This document shows, in pieces, positions 1 through 5,531 of a DNA stretch of 5,531 nt. Each line of letters opens with the position of its first letter. Position 1 is the first letter of the stretch. The stretch comes from Myxococcales bacterium (GTDB lineage: Bacteria; Myxococcota_C; UBA6777). Made by a program: the position numbers and the translations under genes. A model generated the notes under the pieces. It was not told the origin of the DNA and searched no databases. It worked only from the letters and a program-made list of their open reading frames with translations. Where the stretch lies: the NCBI GenBank assembly GCA_027005175.1, contig JALTMC010000324.1, forward strand, positions 1 to 5,531, given 5' to 3'.

Positions 1-1130
1 GGCATAAGAAAGCTTAAAGAGCGACCCATCACTTCTCTACTGGAGTAGCCAAACATCCGCTCTGCTGCGCGGTTGATTTGAATAATTTGCATCTCAGCGT
101 TGATCGAGACAATGCCATCGGGTGCCATATCCAGAATATCTTCCAAACGAGTCCGACTGTGTTGAAGCTTGCCGAGAGCATTCACAAGTCGTGACGCCTC
201 ACTGCAATACGACAGCAAGACGTTGCCCAATTTGAGTTGGTAGGGCTGTTTATGCGCAAGCACCTCCTCATCAAACAAGACAAAAAAGACATGACTCTCT
301 GCATGAATAGGCCCCATCGAACAGACCAGCCCCACTCCCTCACACAGCTGTGAAGCCTTCGGGTCCAACTGAAGAGTCGAGGCCAGAGAGACCGCATCAA
401 AGTAACAAACTTGCTGCCGCTTCATCACACCCTGGAGAATATCCTCTCTCGCTAACAAAGCAGGAAGAGAAGAGGAGCGCAGATTCGCTGAAACAGTGTG
501 AAGCAAACGAAAGGAAGGTTGCTTTTCTGAGCAAAAGTAAACACACCCTCCACGAATACGAAACAACCTTTGAAGTTCCTGTAACGTCTGACACAATAAG
601 GAATGAACGGTAGAAAGCCCTGTGAGCCGCTGAATGGAGCCCAAAACCTGTTGTAACCCCTGATTCATCCTATCTTGTTTAACCAACATAGCCTGTTTTT
701 CGGCTCGCAAGCTTATGCGCTCAAAACAATGCTCCAAAGTAGAGAGAAGTACTTCCGGAGAAGCGGGCTTCCTCAGAAAATCATGAGCCCCCTGACGCAA
801 GGCTTCAATGGCTGAATCTGTCGAGCCACAGCCCGTTAATATAATGCTGAGAAGATGGGGGCGAACCTGCTTGAGCAGAGGCAATAGATCGGTTCCCAGC
901 TTGTCTTTGAGACGTAGATCGACGATGGCGACCTGAATATCGATATGTGTAGCACGTTCCAGTGCTTCTGCTTCGTTGTGTGCAACCTCAACAGCATAGT
1001 CGTGAAGCACCAATAGCTCTCGGAGACTCTCCGTAAAGTCCACATTGTCATCCACAATGAGTATTCGCCGTGGAGTGACATCAGCACCTTGACTGCTTTG
1101 TACATGCTCCTCCTCATCAACAGCCTCCAT
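1..1130 (-). CDS. Receiver-GAF-PAS signalling protein (probable hybrid sensor kinase), 3'-truncated by the window
   Basis: An open frame runs without a stop from the left edge; about 376 codons are visible. Residues about 21-137 form a complete CheY-like receiver: strand 1 ILIVDDN with acidic pair D27/D28, phosphoacceptor D71 in AIVDLRL, T99 in ILTG and K121-P122 in FLRKP. All catalytic positions are present, so it should accept phosphate. Residues about 138-160 are a helical linker, about 165-308 resemble a GAF sensor domain, and about 319-334 form another helical linker. From about 335 a PAS domain begins (PDGIVSINAEMQIIQINRAA, then MFGYS) and is cut by the edge. The missing part is probably a histidine kinase core, though a cyclase or GGDEF output is possible. 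The ATG at 1130 has no clear Shine-Dalgarno. Alternatives are GTG at 1133 and TTG at 1199, the latter with AGGA 9 nt upstream; the frame stays open up to a TAA at 1281-1283. The gene lies downstream of, and in the same direction as, the Roadblock operon, separated by about 635 bases. Domain calls are sure; the output function is inferred. Confidence 0.9.
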   Translation of the reverse strand, partial: MEAVDEEEHVQSSQGADVTPRRILIVDDNVDFTESLRELLVLHDYAVEVAHNEAEALERATHIDIQVAIVDLRLKDKLGTDLLPLLKQVRPHLLSIILTGCGSTDSAIEALRQGAHDFLRKPASPEVLLSTLEHCFERISLRAEKQAMLVKQDRMNQGLQQVLGSIQRLTGLSTVHSLLCQTLQELQRLFRIRGGCVYFCSEKQPSFRLLHTVSANLRSSSLPALLAREDILQGVMKRQQVCYFDAVSLASTLQLDPKASQLCEGVGLVCSMGPIHAESHVFFVLFDEEVLAHKQPYQLKLGNVLLSYCSEASRLVNALGKLQHSRTRLEDILDMAPDGIVSINAEMQIIQINRAAERMFGYSSREVMGRSLSFLM

Positions 1131-1292
1131 CACCAAAGAAAGCTCTGTCGGCTGATAAAGCTCGTCGGAAGGGTCTATCCATTTCTCTAGCTCAGACAAA
1201 ACGCTGCATCCTAGTTTGCAAGGTTTGGTTCTTACAGTTTGTGTTGGTCGTGGACTCGGACATAACAAAAAACATGACTCTTATCCCTCAAG

Positions 1293-1324
1293 CCTTCCAT
1301 CTCTCACCTCGTGAGACGAGAAGG
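1293..1324. repeat. Compound inverted repeat upstream of the REC-GAF-PAS gene
   Basis: An inner 6-bp perfect inverted repeat, TCTCAC-ctc-GTGAGA (1302-1316), is extended outward by two further pairs (1300-1301 with 1318-1319, base 1317 bulged). Beyond a two-base bulge there is a 5-bp outer stem, CCTTC (1293-1297) with GAAGG (1320-1324). This gives about 13 pairs in 32 bases. A second repeat, CTCGT-gag-ACGAG (1308-1320), overlaps the inner stem and would be mutually exclusive with it. No T-run follows on either strand, so it does not look like a Rho-independent terminator. It sits about 160 bases upstream of the REC-GAF-PAS start, so an operator or a structured leader is possible. Function is unknown. 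Confidence 0.4.
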
Positions 1325-1539
1325 ATTTGGTGCTGGCAACATCCTACTCAACGATCCCCTGAATCCCCGAAGCATAGCTCTTTTCCCCACAAGAGGCCCT
1401 TCACACATCGTAGATACTGCTACATAGGTGGTCCACCGACACCGTGAAAATTCTGCCACCAGACTCAGCGTTTTAGCCCCCGAAAGTCATCCCCCTATGC
1501 ACACAAACGCTGAATCTGATGAACAAAACTCAGCCATCA

Positions 1540-1561
1540 AAAGCAAAGAGGTCTCTGCTTT
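1540..1561. repeat. Short interrupted inverted repeat in the gap
   Basis: AAAGC (1540-1544) pairs with GCTTT (1557-1561), and AGAG (1547-1550) with CTCT (1553-1556) across a two-base centre. Bases 1545-1546 are unpaired. On the minus strand the right arm runs into TTTTG, which makes it a weak candidate for a transcription end for the operon located upstream, but the U-tract is too short to call. It could be chance. Confidence 0.2.
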
Positions 1562-1700
1562 CGAGTGGCTAGAGCCGAGATCGCAGTGTTCTAGGCTTAA
1601 AACAAGCGCAAAAAACTTGATGTGCCGGGTGAATCGGGGGACATCGCATGATTTCGTTTCACTTGAAATTGCTCACCACAAAAAACGACTTTCATAATCA

Positions 1701-1716
1701 CCCCGGTAATACGGGG
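1701..1716 (-). terminator. Weak candidate terminator hairpin after the Roadblock operon
   Basis: CCCCG (1701-1705) and CGGGG (1712-1716) form a GC-only 5-bp stem with a six-base loop, about 50 bases past the stop of the last operon gene. On the minus strand a run of six T follows only about 15 bases later (1680-1685), too far for a classical Rho-independent terminator. The position is right and the geometry poor. Confidence 0.25.
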
Positions 1717-1765
1717 GAATGGAACGTCGAAATGTAGCATTCCTAGTTTCACGCTTGATCTAGGT

Positions 1766-3016
1766 CTAGGGGAGAGCGTCTGTGACTTCGGAGAGGCCGC
1801 CACGCAGGCCAGCCCAACCCATCCCTTGATTTGTTGTTTTCTTGGTAATCAATACGACAACTGCTCCCTTCTCGGGAATAATCTTCATGAAGTGAAAGAC
1901 ACTTGTAGAGCTAATAAAGATCTCGTTAAAACTATCCTGAATGGGAGTGCCACGATGTTTGCTCAGGAGCTGCTCCACTCGTCGCACACTTCTCCCGCGA
2001 AACATATCCACAGCAGCCGCTGCAACAGCGTCTAAGTACGATTGGGTGAAATAAGGAACCGTGTGATGAATTCCCATCAACATACCTGTATTGAGATCCA
2101 CGACACCGCAAGCCACAGAATCCATCACGTCACTCACAATGTCCTGACAAACTTGATTAAGATTAGCCATAAGAGCATTCTCCTCAGTAGGTGTAGGTAA
2201 AAAAGGGACCATGGGAGGCCCTGTAACATCCGCAGGTTCCGTAGGATCGACAGAGGCACGAGCCTCCGCACGAGAGACATCCGTAGACTCTGTTACATTC
2301 AAAGCATGATTTGAAAAAGAAAGTAGAATATTTGCCAATGGAGTCGAGATATTTCCACGCAAGAAATCGTGTGTTCGTTTGACCTCAAACGAAGCATCAG
2401 GCCAGGAGAGAAACTGCACCAAAGCGCTCTCTCCAACAGAGCCATTCATGCTCCTTGCATAAAAAACCTCTCCATCTTTGAGTCCGATAAATCCATTGTC
2501 ATCAGCGTCGAGATTGGATGTAATTTTGAGAACAGCACTCATACCGATAGCATGGGCGATTTGCAACATCATAAAAAGTGGGATCTTGCGTCCCGAGGGA
2601 CGGGGCTCTGCCTGCAAAGCCCCCTTCACTTCTCGAACCAGCTCCATATGACTGGCTGGCTTCGCAACATAAGCCAAAGCCCCCATCGCCAAACACATCG
2701 ACTCAGGAAAGTTCTCAGGAGTTCGAGTCGTCGCCACCCAAGGCATCGAGCTATTGCGTAGAGCCAAAAACCACAACACATCCAGATTTCCAGGAAAGAC
2801 AGATGTTGTACGAGGAGCAGAGAGATCCTCCAAGGAGAGAATCAGTAACTGCCTCCCACGGTGGGAAGAGGGCAGCGTTGCAAGCTCCTTCTTTTCTCGG
2901 AAGGACATGATATGCAATGGTGTAGGCAAAGAGAGATGTTGCTTCAGAGTCTGCTCAAAAGACAATAGCTCGTCTTCGGCAAATCCCACAAGATAGCAGG
3001 TCAAACCCTCACCCAT
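1766..3016 (-). CDS. Receiver-like / PATAN (DUF4388) / Roadblock fusion protein
   Basis: This is a 416-residue cytoplasmic protein with three modules. Residues about 6-135 have the alternating pattern of a CheY-like receiver: strand 1 CYLVGF, LLILSLEDLSAP with possible acceptor D64, WVATT with a conserved-type Thr, and YVAKP with K119-P120. The acidic pair normally at the end of strand 1 is not in place, so it may be a pseudo-receiver. Residues about 143-240 match the PATAN/DUF4388 pattern (IGLKDGEVFYARSMNGSVGE, then ALVQFLSWPDASFEV and RGNIS). A Pro/Glu-rich linker follows (241-277), then a Roadblock/LC7-like domain (about 280-393; VACGVVDLNTGMLMG and the AVVVLI strand). PATAN domains are adaptors in bacterial signalling; Roadblock folds dimerise and regulate small GTPases. 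The start at 3016 is chosen for its GAAGGG site 9 nt upstream and because the receiver begins there. ATG at 3067 (8-nt overlap with the previous gene) and 3115 are alternatives giving 433 or 449 residues. It is last in the operon, and its partner or output is unknown. Confidence 0.88.
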   Translation of the reverse strand: MGEGLTCYLVGFAEDELLSFEQTLKQHLSLPTPLHIMSFREKKELATLPSSHRGRQLLILSLEDLSAPRTTSVFPGNLDVLWFLALRNSSMPWVATTRTPENFPESMCLAMGALAYVAKPASHMELVREVKGALQAEPRPSGRKIPLFMMLQIAHAIGMSAVLKITSNLDADDNGFIGLKDGEVFYARSMNGSVGESALVQFLSWPDASFEVKRTHDFLRGNISTPLANILLSFSNHALNVTESTDVSRAEARASVDPTEPADVTGPPMVPFLPTPTEENALMANLNQVCQDIVSDVMDSVACGVVDLNTGMLMGIHHTVPYFTQSYLDAVAAAAVDMFRGRSVRRVEQLLSKHRGTPIQDSFNEIFISSTSVFHFMKIIPEKGAVVVLITKKTTNQGMGWAGLRGGLSEVTDALP

Positions 3017-3025
3017 TGCAGTAAG

Positions 3026-3031
3026 CCCTTC
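3026..3031 (-). promoter_or_regulatory. Ribosome binding site deciding the start of the REC-PATAN-Roadblock gene
   Basis: On the minus strand GAAGGG lies 9 nt before the ATG at 3016. The two upstream in-frame ATGs (3067 and 3115) lack a comparable site at normal spacing. This favours the shorter protein, which leaves 43 bases after the preceding stop. Translational coupling from 3067 remains possible. Confidence 0.5.
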
Positions 3032-3059
3032 GCTCTTATCCCAACTGGGACGATACGTC

Positions 3060-4169
3060 TCACCCATAACGTTGCAAGAGAATAGAACTCTCTCCCGAGC
3101 CGGAATAGGAGACATCTTTCACATAGACTTTCTGTTGGTCCTTGAACCCCAAGAGAGCTGTCAATAACAACGGCAGAGGTGTATGCAGAGAATGCAACTC
3201 AGGAGAATCATCATGAAACAACAAGGAATCTGGAATCCCCGTCACTTTGACTGCGATCTGTTCCCCCTCTTCACTCCACTCTAACGACTCACACAACTGA
3301 AATTCATTGAGCAGCCAGGACAACCACGCCATATCTTCCTCTTCCTCCCGACCATGAGACAGTTGCTCCCGAAAAAAGGGATACAGCTCTTGCCAAGACT
3401 GCCACATCGCAGACTCTGCTCCACGACCACAACCCCGCTGCAACGAGCGAACCGCAACATGCCACAACAACAACACCATACGCAGGGCTCGCTGTTGATG
3501 CATCTCTAGACTCTGCTCCAACATCTGGTTTTTCTTACGCTCAACCTTCTCTTCACAAAGTTGAGAGGTGATATCTTCGAGCAACTGCTCCAGCTCTTTA
3601 ATCCGCCCTTCATCGTCAAGTTGGGCTGTTTGTGCCCTCTCCAACAAAACAATTTTTTGCTGAAGCTTCTGCTGCTCTTGTTCAGCCTCCAACAAAAGCT
3701 GTGTTTTGTGTTCCAGTTCCTTCTGTAACTGATGATTCGCACGCTGTAAGCTATCTTGTTGATGTTGAGAGGCCATCACCTGTTGTTCTTTTTCTTGAAC
3801 AGACGCTCGCAACTGTCTCTCTGTGGAGTGCTTTGCTTGCAAGGAGGTTTGTAGCTCTGCCTTCTCCACAAGCAAGATACCAAACCTCTCCTCCATCAAT
3901 TGGAACTCTTGTTGCAGGATCTCCATATCTTTCATCAACTGAAGTGAAGGATTCGAAGGAGTAAACTCCAGAGGTGATTCAACCAACCCATCAGCCACAG
4001 TTTCTCGCTCTAAAGAAATGGGTGTGGGAGCCTCTGTCTTTTCATCAGAGTTGGTATGCTCTCTCAGATCCAGCTCGATCGTATCTCTCGCAGTGAGGAC
4101 TTCACTTCGCTCGACACCATCTTTGGAAAACAAGCGATTCCACCAGTGTTTTTGGTCTTCATTCGTCAT
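3060..4169 (-). CDS. Coiled-coil protein of the Roadblock operon, function unknown
   Basis: This 369-residue protein belongs to no family I recognise. It starts with a short aromatic/basic segment (KHWWNRLF, residues 8-15), followed by an acidic, Pro-containing disordered stretch (about 16-74). Next is a long Gln/Glu/Leu-rich helix with heptad-like spacing, about 75-225, which should form a coiled coil. The C-terminal part (about 226-369) looks globular: Trp-rich helices (AVRSLQRGC, MWQSWQELYPFF, MAWLSWLLNEF), then beta-rich sequence (QIAVKVTGIPDSLLF, KVYVKDVSYS). No signal peptide or membrane segment is seen, so it should be cytoplasmic. Its ATG overlaps the stop of the Roadblock gene by four bases (ATGA) and has a strong GGAAGGA site, so the two are translated together. 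Placed between two Roadblock proteins, it is a plausible scaffold for them; that is inference. Similarity to chromosome-segregation or Golgi-type coiled-coil proteins would be compositional only. Confidence 0.85.
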   Translation of the reverse strand: MTNEDQKHWWNRLFSKDGVERSEVLTARDTIELDLREHTNSDEKTEAPTPISLERETVADGLVESPLEFTPSNPSLQLMKDMEILQQEFQLMEERFGILLVEKAELQTSLQAKHSTERQLRASVQEKEQQVMASQHQQDSLQRANHQLQKELEHKTQLLLEAEQEQQKLQQKIVLLERAQTAQLDDEGRIKELEQLLEDITSQLCEEKVERKKNQMLEQSLEMHQQRALRMVLLLWHVAVRSLQRGCGRGAESAMWQSWQELYPFFREQLSHGREEEEDMAWLSWLLNEFQLCESLEWSEEGEQIAVKVTGIPDSLLFHDDSPELHSLHTPLPLLLTALLGFKDQQKVYVKDVSYSGSGESSILLQRYG

Positions 4170-4576
4170 ACGAGTACTTCCTTCCGCAAAGCTGTCTCCT
4201 GCCCACGATCGTTGGCTTCACGAAGTTGTTCTAGGATGGAAGCAAAGCTAATTCGCAACATTCCCAAGTTGACTTCAGGCTCTGCCACCACAGCCAACAC
4301 TTGTTCAAAGCCCAAAGGAGCCAACATCGAAATCCCCCCCTGAAACTCAGAAATAGACTGCCTTAACTCACCCAACAACAGCCCTTTACCAAACATCTCA
4401 GCCGCCCCAGTACAAGTCATAATCGCTGCCCCCACATCAGCAGGATTCCATAATTCCTCTTCCGTGTGGCCAGCGATCACACGACCATGGGCATCGATCA
4501 CCCAGGCCGACAACACATAGTCCACTTCACAAAGTTCCCCCAACAGGTCCTTATGCAGTTCACCTTGCTTACTCAT
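4166..4576 (-). CDS. Roadblock/LC7 domain protein, MglB-like
   Basis: This 136-residue protein is a single Roadblock/LC7 domain with short tails, the usual size of the family. Residues about 8-122 follow the fold: helix 1 (HKDLLGELCE), strand pair VLSAWVIDAHGRVIAG, the long central helix (PADVGAAIMTCTGAAEMFGK), strands SISEFQGGISMLAPLG and QVLAVVAEP, and the last helix (VNLGMLRISFASILEQLRE). The VNLGMLRI segment lines up with the corresponding part of Myxococcus MglB (TSLGLVRL), as I recall that sequence. MglB is the GTPase-activating partner of the polarity GTPase MglA, and other bacterial Roadblock proteins also act on Ras-like GTPases as homodimers. Whether this one has GAP activity cannot be seen. 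It begins 34 bases after the upstream gene, with an AAAGGT site about 12 nt before the ATG, and overlaps the coiled-coil gene by ATGA. I do not name it mglB because no mglA is adjacent. Confidence 0.9.
   Translation of the reverse strand: MSKQGELHKDLLGELCEVDYVLSAWVIDAHGRVIAGHTEEELWNPADVGAAIMTCTGAAEMFGKGLLLGELRQSISEFQGGISMLAPLGFEQVLAVVAEPEVNLGMLRISFASILEQLREANDRGQETALRKEVLV
4177..4185 (-). promoter_or_regulatory. Strong ribosome binding site of the coiled-coil gene
   Basis: GGAAGGAAG on the minus strand, with AGGA ending 9 nt before the ATG at 4169. It lies inside the last codons of the Roadblock gene and fixes the start of the coiled-coil gene. It also shows that this genome uses Shine-Dalgarno initiation, which helps to weigh the uncertain starts elsewhere in the window. 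Confidence 0.75.
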
Positions 4577-4610
4577 GCTATTTTTTTACCTTTTTCACTA
4601 ACAGATAGAC

Positions 4611-5477
4611 TTAACTCATCGCAAGAGATGGACAAAGCGCCTCCAGCCACCAAAACGACGGAACAGAAGAGGCTTTTTCACTTTGCATCAATCGAACTAC
4701 ACAATCTTTGGCTTTGTCTGCATCATCTGCTGCCATCACCTCCAAAAGCATCAACCACTCCTCCCTCTCATCGCTCTCTTCATCGACATACAGATTTGTC
4801 ACTGCTGGCAGTTCTTGGGATGCAAGCGATGGCAAAAGCTCGCCTGGAGCCTCCAACAAGATATCAAGCTCTATCGAAGGCATCGAGAGATGAGGTGTCG
4901 GCTCCATCCCCTCATAAAAAGCTGATGAAGGTGTCTCCTCCACAAGAAACGGTACAAGATCTTGGGTGTTTGCAAAGTCATCACCACTAAGCACATCCAA
5001 AGCCCGAAGCGACGAGTAGGTCACCGCTTGAAGCGCTGCTGACGATGTCCCCTCATGCAAACAAACTGTTCCTTCGTCGTTGGCACAAAGGCTCTCCTCT
5101 ACACAAAGGCTCTCCTCTACGAGTGCTTGCACTTGCTGCACACCACTCTCAACGGGAGAGGATGCCAGGAGCCCACCCACCCCCTGCTCAGGAACAAGAG
5201 AGTCCTCCACATAATGAGACTCATAAACTCCGGCTTTCAACTCCAACAACATCTCTTTGTGTTGCCCAATCATCATCTCCCGAACGTCCACATCAACCTT
5301 CTGCTCCAAAAGCTCACGGTATGAAGAATTTTTAGATGCGATAATATGACCGTCCAGAAATAACAATGTATTGATCTTCTGAGAATAACTCCCACTATCT
5401 TCCGTCTGTACGTGAAAGATCTTTCCACAGTGCAGAATGTTATGGTTGAAGCCTTGTATCATGAGACACCCACTCAT
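4611..5477 (-). CDS. FHVQTEDSG-family conserved protein of unknown function
   Basis: This is a 288-residue protein. The first 85 residues or so carry a pattern I recall from uncharacterised delta-proteobacterial proteins: GFNHNILHCGKIFHVQTEDSG (9-29), TLLFLDGHIIASK (37-49), then a helix with REMMIGQHKEMLLELKAG (66-83). The family's function is unknown to me. The rest (about 86-235) is acidic, Ser/Glu/Pro-rich and probably disordered. It includes an exact tandem repeat of VEESLC at 120-131. A short helical segment follows (about 236-270) and the tail is SFWWLEALCPSLAMS. No signal peptide or membrane span is seen. The ATG at 5477 overlaps the apparent stop of an upstream frame as ATGA, which argues for coupling. 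Homologues as I remember them begin near the internal MIQGFNHN, so ATG at 5462 is an alternative, five residues shorter. It is the first complete gene of the operon, 34 bases before the Roadblock gene. Confidence 0.82.
   Translation of the reverse strand: MSGCLMIQGFNHNILHCGKIFHVQTEDSGSYSQKINTLLFLDGHIIASKNSSYRELLEQKVDVDVREMMIGQHKEMLLELKAGVYESHYVEDSLVPEQGVGGLLASSPVESGVQQVQALVEESLCVEESLCANDEGTVCLHEGTSSAALQAVTYSSLRALDVLSGDDFANTQDLVPFLVEETPSSAFYEGMEPTPHLSMPSIELDILLEAPGELLPSLASQELPAVTNLYVDEESDEREEWLMLLEVMAADDADKAKDCVVRLMQSEKASSVPSFWWLEALCPSLAMS
5085..5120. repeat. Perfect 18-bp tandem duplication inside the FHVQTEDSG-family gene
   Basis: ACAAAGGCTCTCCTCTAC occurs twice in direct succession (5085-5102 and 5103-5120) with no mismatch. 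In the minus-strand reading frame each copy encodes VEESLC, giving residues 120-131 of the protein. A unit that is a multiple of three keeps the frame. Perfect identity, including third codon positions, implies a recent duplication or slippage in the linker region. Confidence 0.95.
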
Positions 5478-5531
5478 CGTTGTACTTGCAAATCAAGAGA
5501 AATGTCGGTGAATTCGTAGCCATAGAAACAA
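5474..5531 (-). CDS. C-terminal end of an upstream gene (partial)
   Basis: One minus-strand frame is open from the right edge to a TGA at 5474-5476 and reads CFYGYEFTDISLDLQVQR. The TGA shares bases with the ATG of the next gene (ATGA), the same junction as between the Roadblock and coiled-coil genes, which is the main reason to believe it. The sequence is too short to assign a family. A second frame is also open here (through MATNSPTFLLICKYNDEW) but it ends inside the next gene, so it is the less likely reading. Confidence 0.4.
   Translation of the reverse strand, partial: CFYGYEFTDISLDLQVQR

Larger units (their letters stand above)
1131..1765. other. Long gap without a convincing gene
   Basis: About 635 bases separate the stop of the receiver-PATAN-Roadblock gene from the chosen start of the REC-GAF-PAS gene, in a window where other genes overlap or nearly touch. 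I read both strands. The open frames present have no recognisable domain, irregular composition and no good ribosome binding site. I see no tRNA cloverleaf, CRISPR repeat, transposase fragment or long repeat. The stretch holds several short inverted repeats (near 1293-1324, 1540-1561, 1701-1716 and 1742-1764). By position it should carry the end of the Roadblock operon transcript and the promoter of the REC-GAF-PAS gene. I could not find a convincing sigma-70 -35/-10 pair. If translation of the REC-GAF-PAS gene starts at the TTG at 1199, the gap shrinks to about 566 bases. Confidence 0.6.

Noticed and set aside
836-1120. A 94-codon minus-strand frame starting near the REC gene start
   Set aside because: The neighbouring minus-strand frame encodes a textbook receiver (IVDD, D71, KP) over the same bases, so this is an out-of-frame shadow.
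1241-1697. Two plus-strand frames (68 and 89 codons) in the gap
   Set aside because: They overlap each other, have no convincing ribosome binding site, show no domain-like pattern and would be the only plus-strand genes in the window.
1742-1764. CCTAG...CTAGG inverted repeat just after the last operon stop
   Set aside because: A 5-bp stem with a 13-base loop and no T-run is likely chance. It is too weak to call a terminator or operator.
2369-2910. Plus-strand open frames of 110-130 codons
   Set aside because: They are antisense to the PATAN and receiver modules, whose frame has clear domain patterns. The plus-strand translations are His/Ser/Lys-rich without recognisable motifs.
4466-4990. 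A 174-codon plus-strand open frame
   Set aside because: It lies antisense across the start of the Roadblock gene and the 3' half of the FHVQTEDSG-family gene. Its translation is His/Pro/Ser-rich with no domain, as expected for a reverse-strand shadow.
1-5531. CRISPR arrays, tRNA/rRNA genes, insertion sequences, phage or toxin-antitoxin modules
   Set aside because: I looked for spaced repeats, cloverleaf arms, terminal inverted repeats, transposase or integrase motifs and small paired genes, and found none. The window reads as ordinary chromosomal signalling genes.

Overview
The window looks like a chromosomal segment of a Myxococcota-type bacterium (the former delta-proteobacterial myxobacteria). 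This rests on content: an MglB-like Roadblock/LC7 protein, a receiver-PATAN(DUF4388)-Roadblock fusion, a receiver/GAF/PAS signalling protein, and a small protein with the 'GFNHN...FHVQTEDSG' signature that I recall from many delta-proteobacterial genomes. Base composition is moderate by eye, not the very high GC of free-living soil myxobacteria. That would fit a reduced or host-associated lineage such as Pajaroellobacter, but this is inference and I cannot confirm a species.

Every gene I can support lies on the minus strand. Right to left (5'->3' of the genes): the last 18 codons of an upstream gene (5474-5531); a FHVQTEDSG-family protein (4611-5477) whose ATG overlaps that stop as ATGA; an MglB-like Roadblock protein (4166-4576); a coiled-coil protein (3060-4169) whose ATG again overlaps the preceding stop as ATGA and has a strong Shine-Dalgarno; and a receiver-like/PATAN/Roadblock protein (1766-3016, possibly starting further upstream at 3067 or 3115). 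The spacing makes this one transcription unit whose promoter is outside the window. A gap of about 635 bases follows (1131-1765). It holds several short inverted repeats but no gene I can defend. Then comes a response regulator-sensor (1-1130) with a complete receiver domain, a GAF-like region and the beginning of a PAS domain; it runs off the left edge.

The operon probably encodes a cytoplasmic signalling or scaffolding complex. Roadblock domains dimerise and typically act on Ras-like GTPases (MglA, Rag, Arl types), PATAN domains are adaptors in bacterial signalling, and the coiled-coil protein could be the scaffold. No GTPase is in the window, so the target of the two Roadblock domains is either elsewhere in the genome or absent. 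The REC-GAF-PAS protein may belong to the same regulatory neighbourhood but is separated by the long gap and is probably transcribed on its own.
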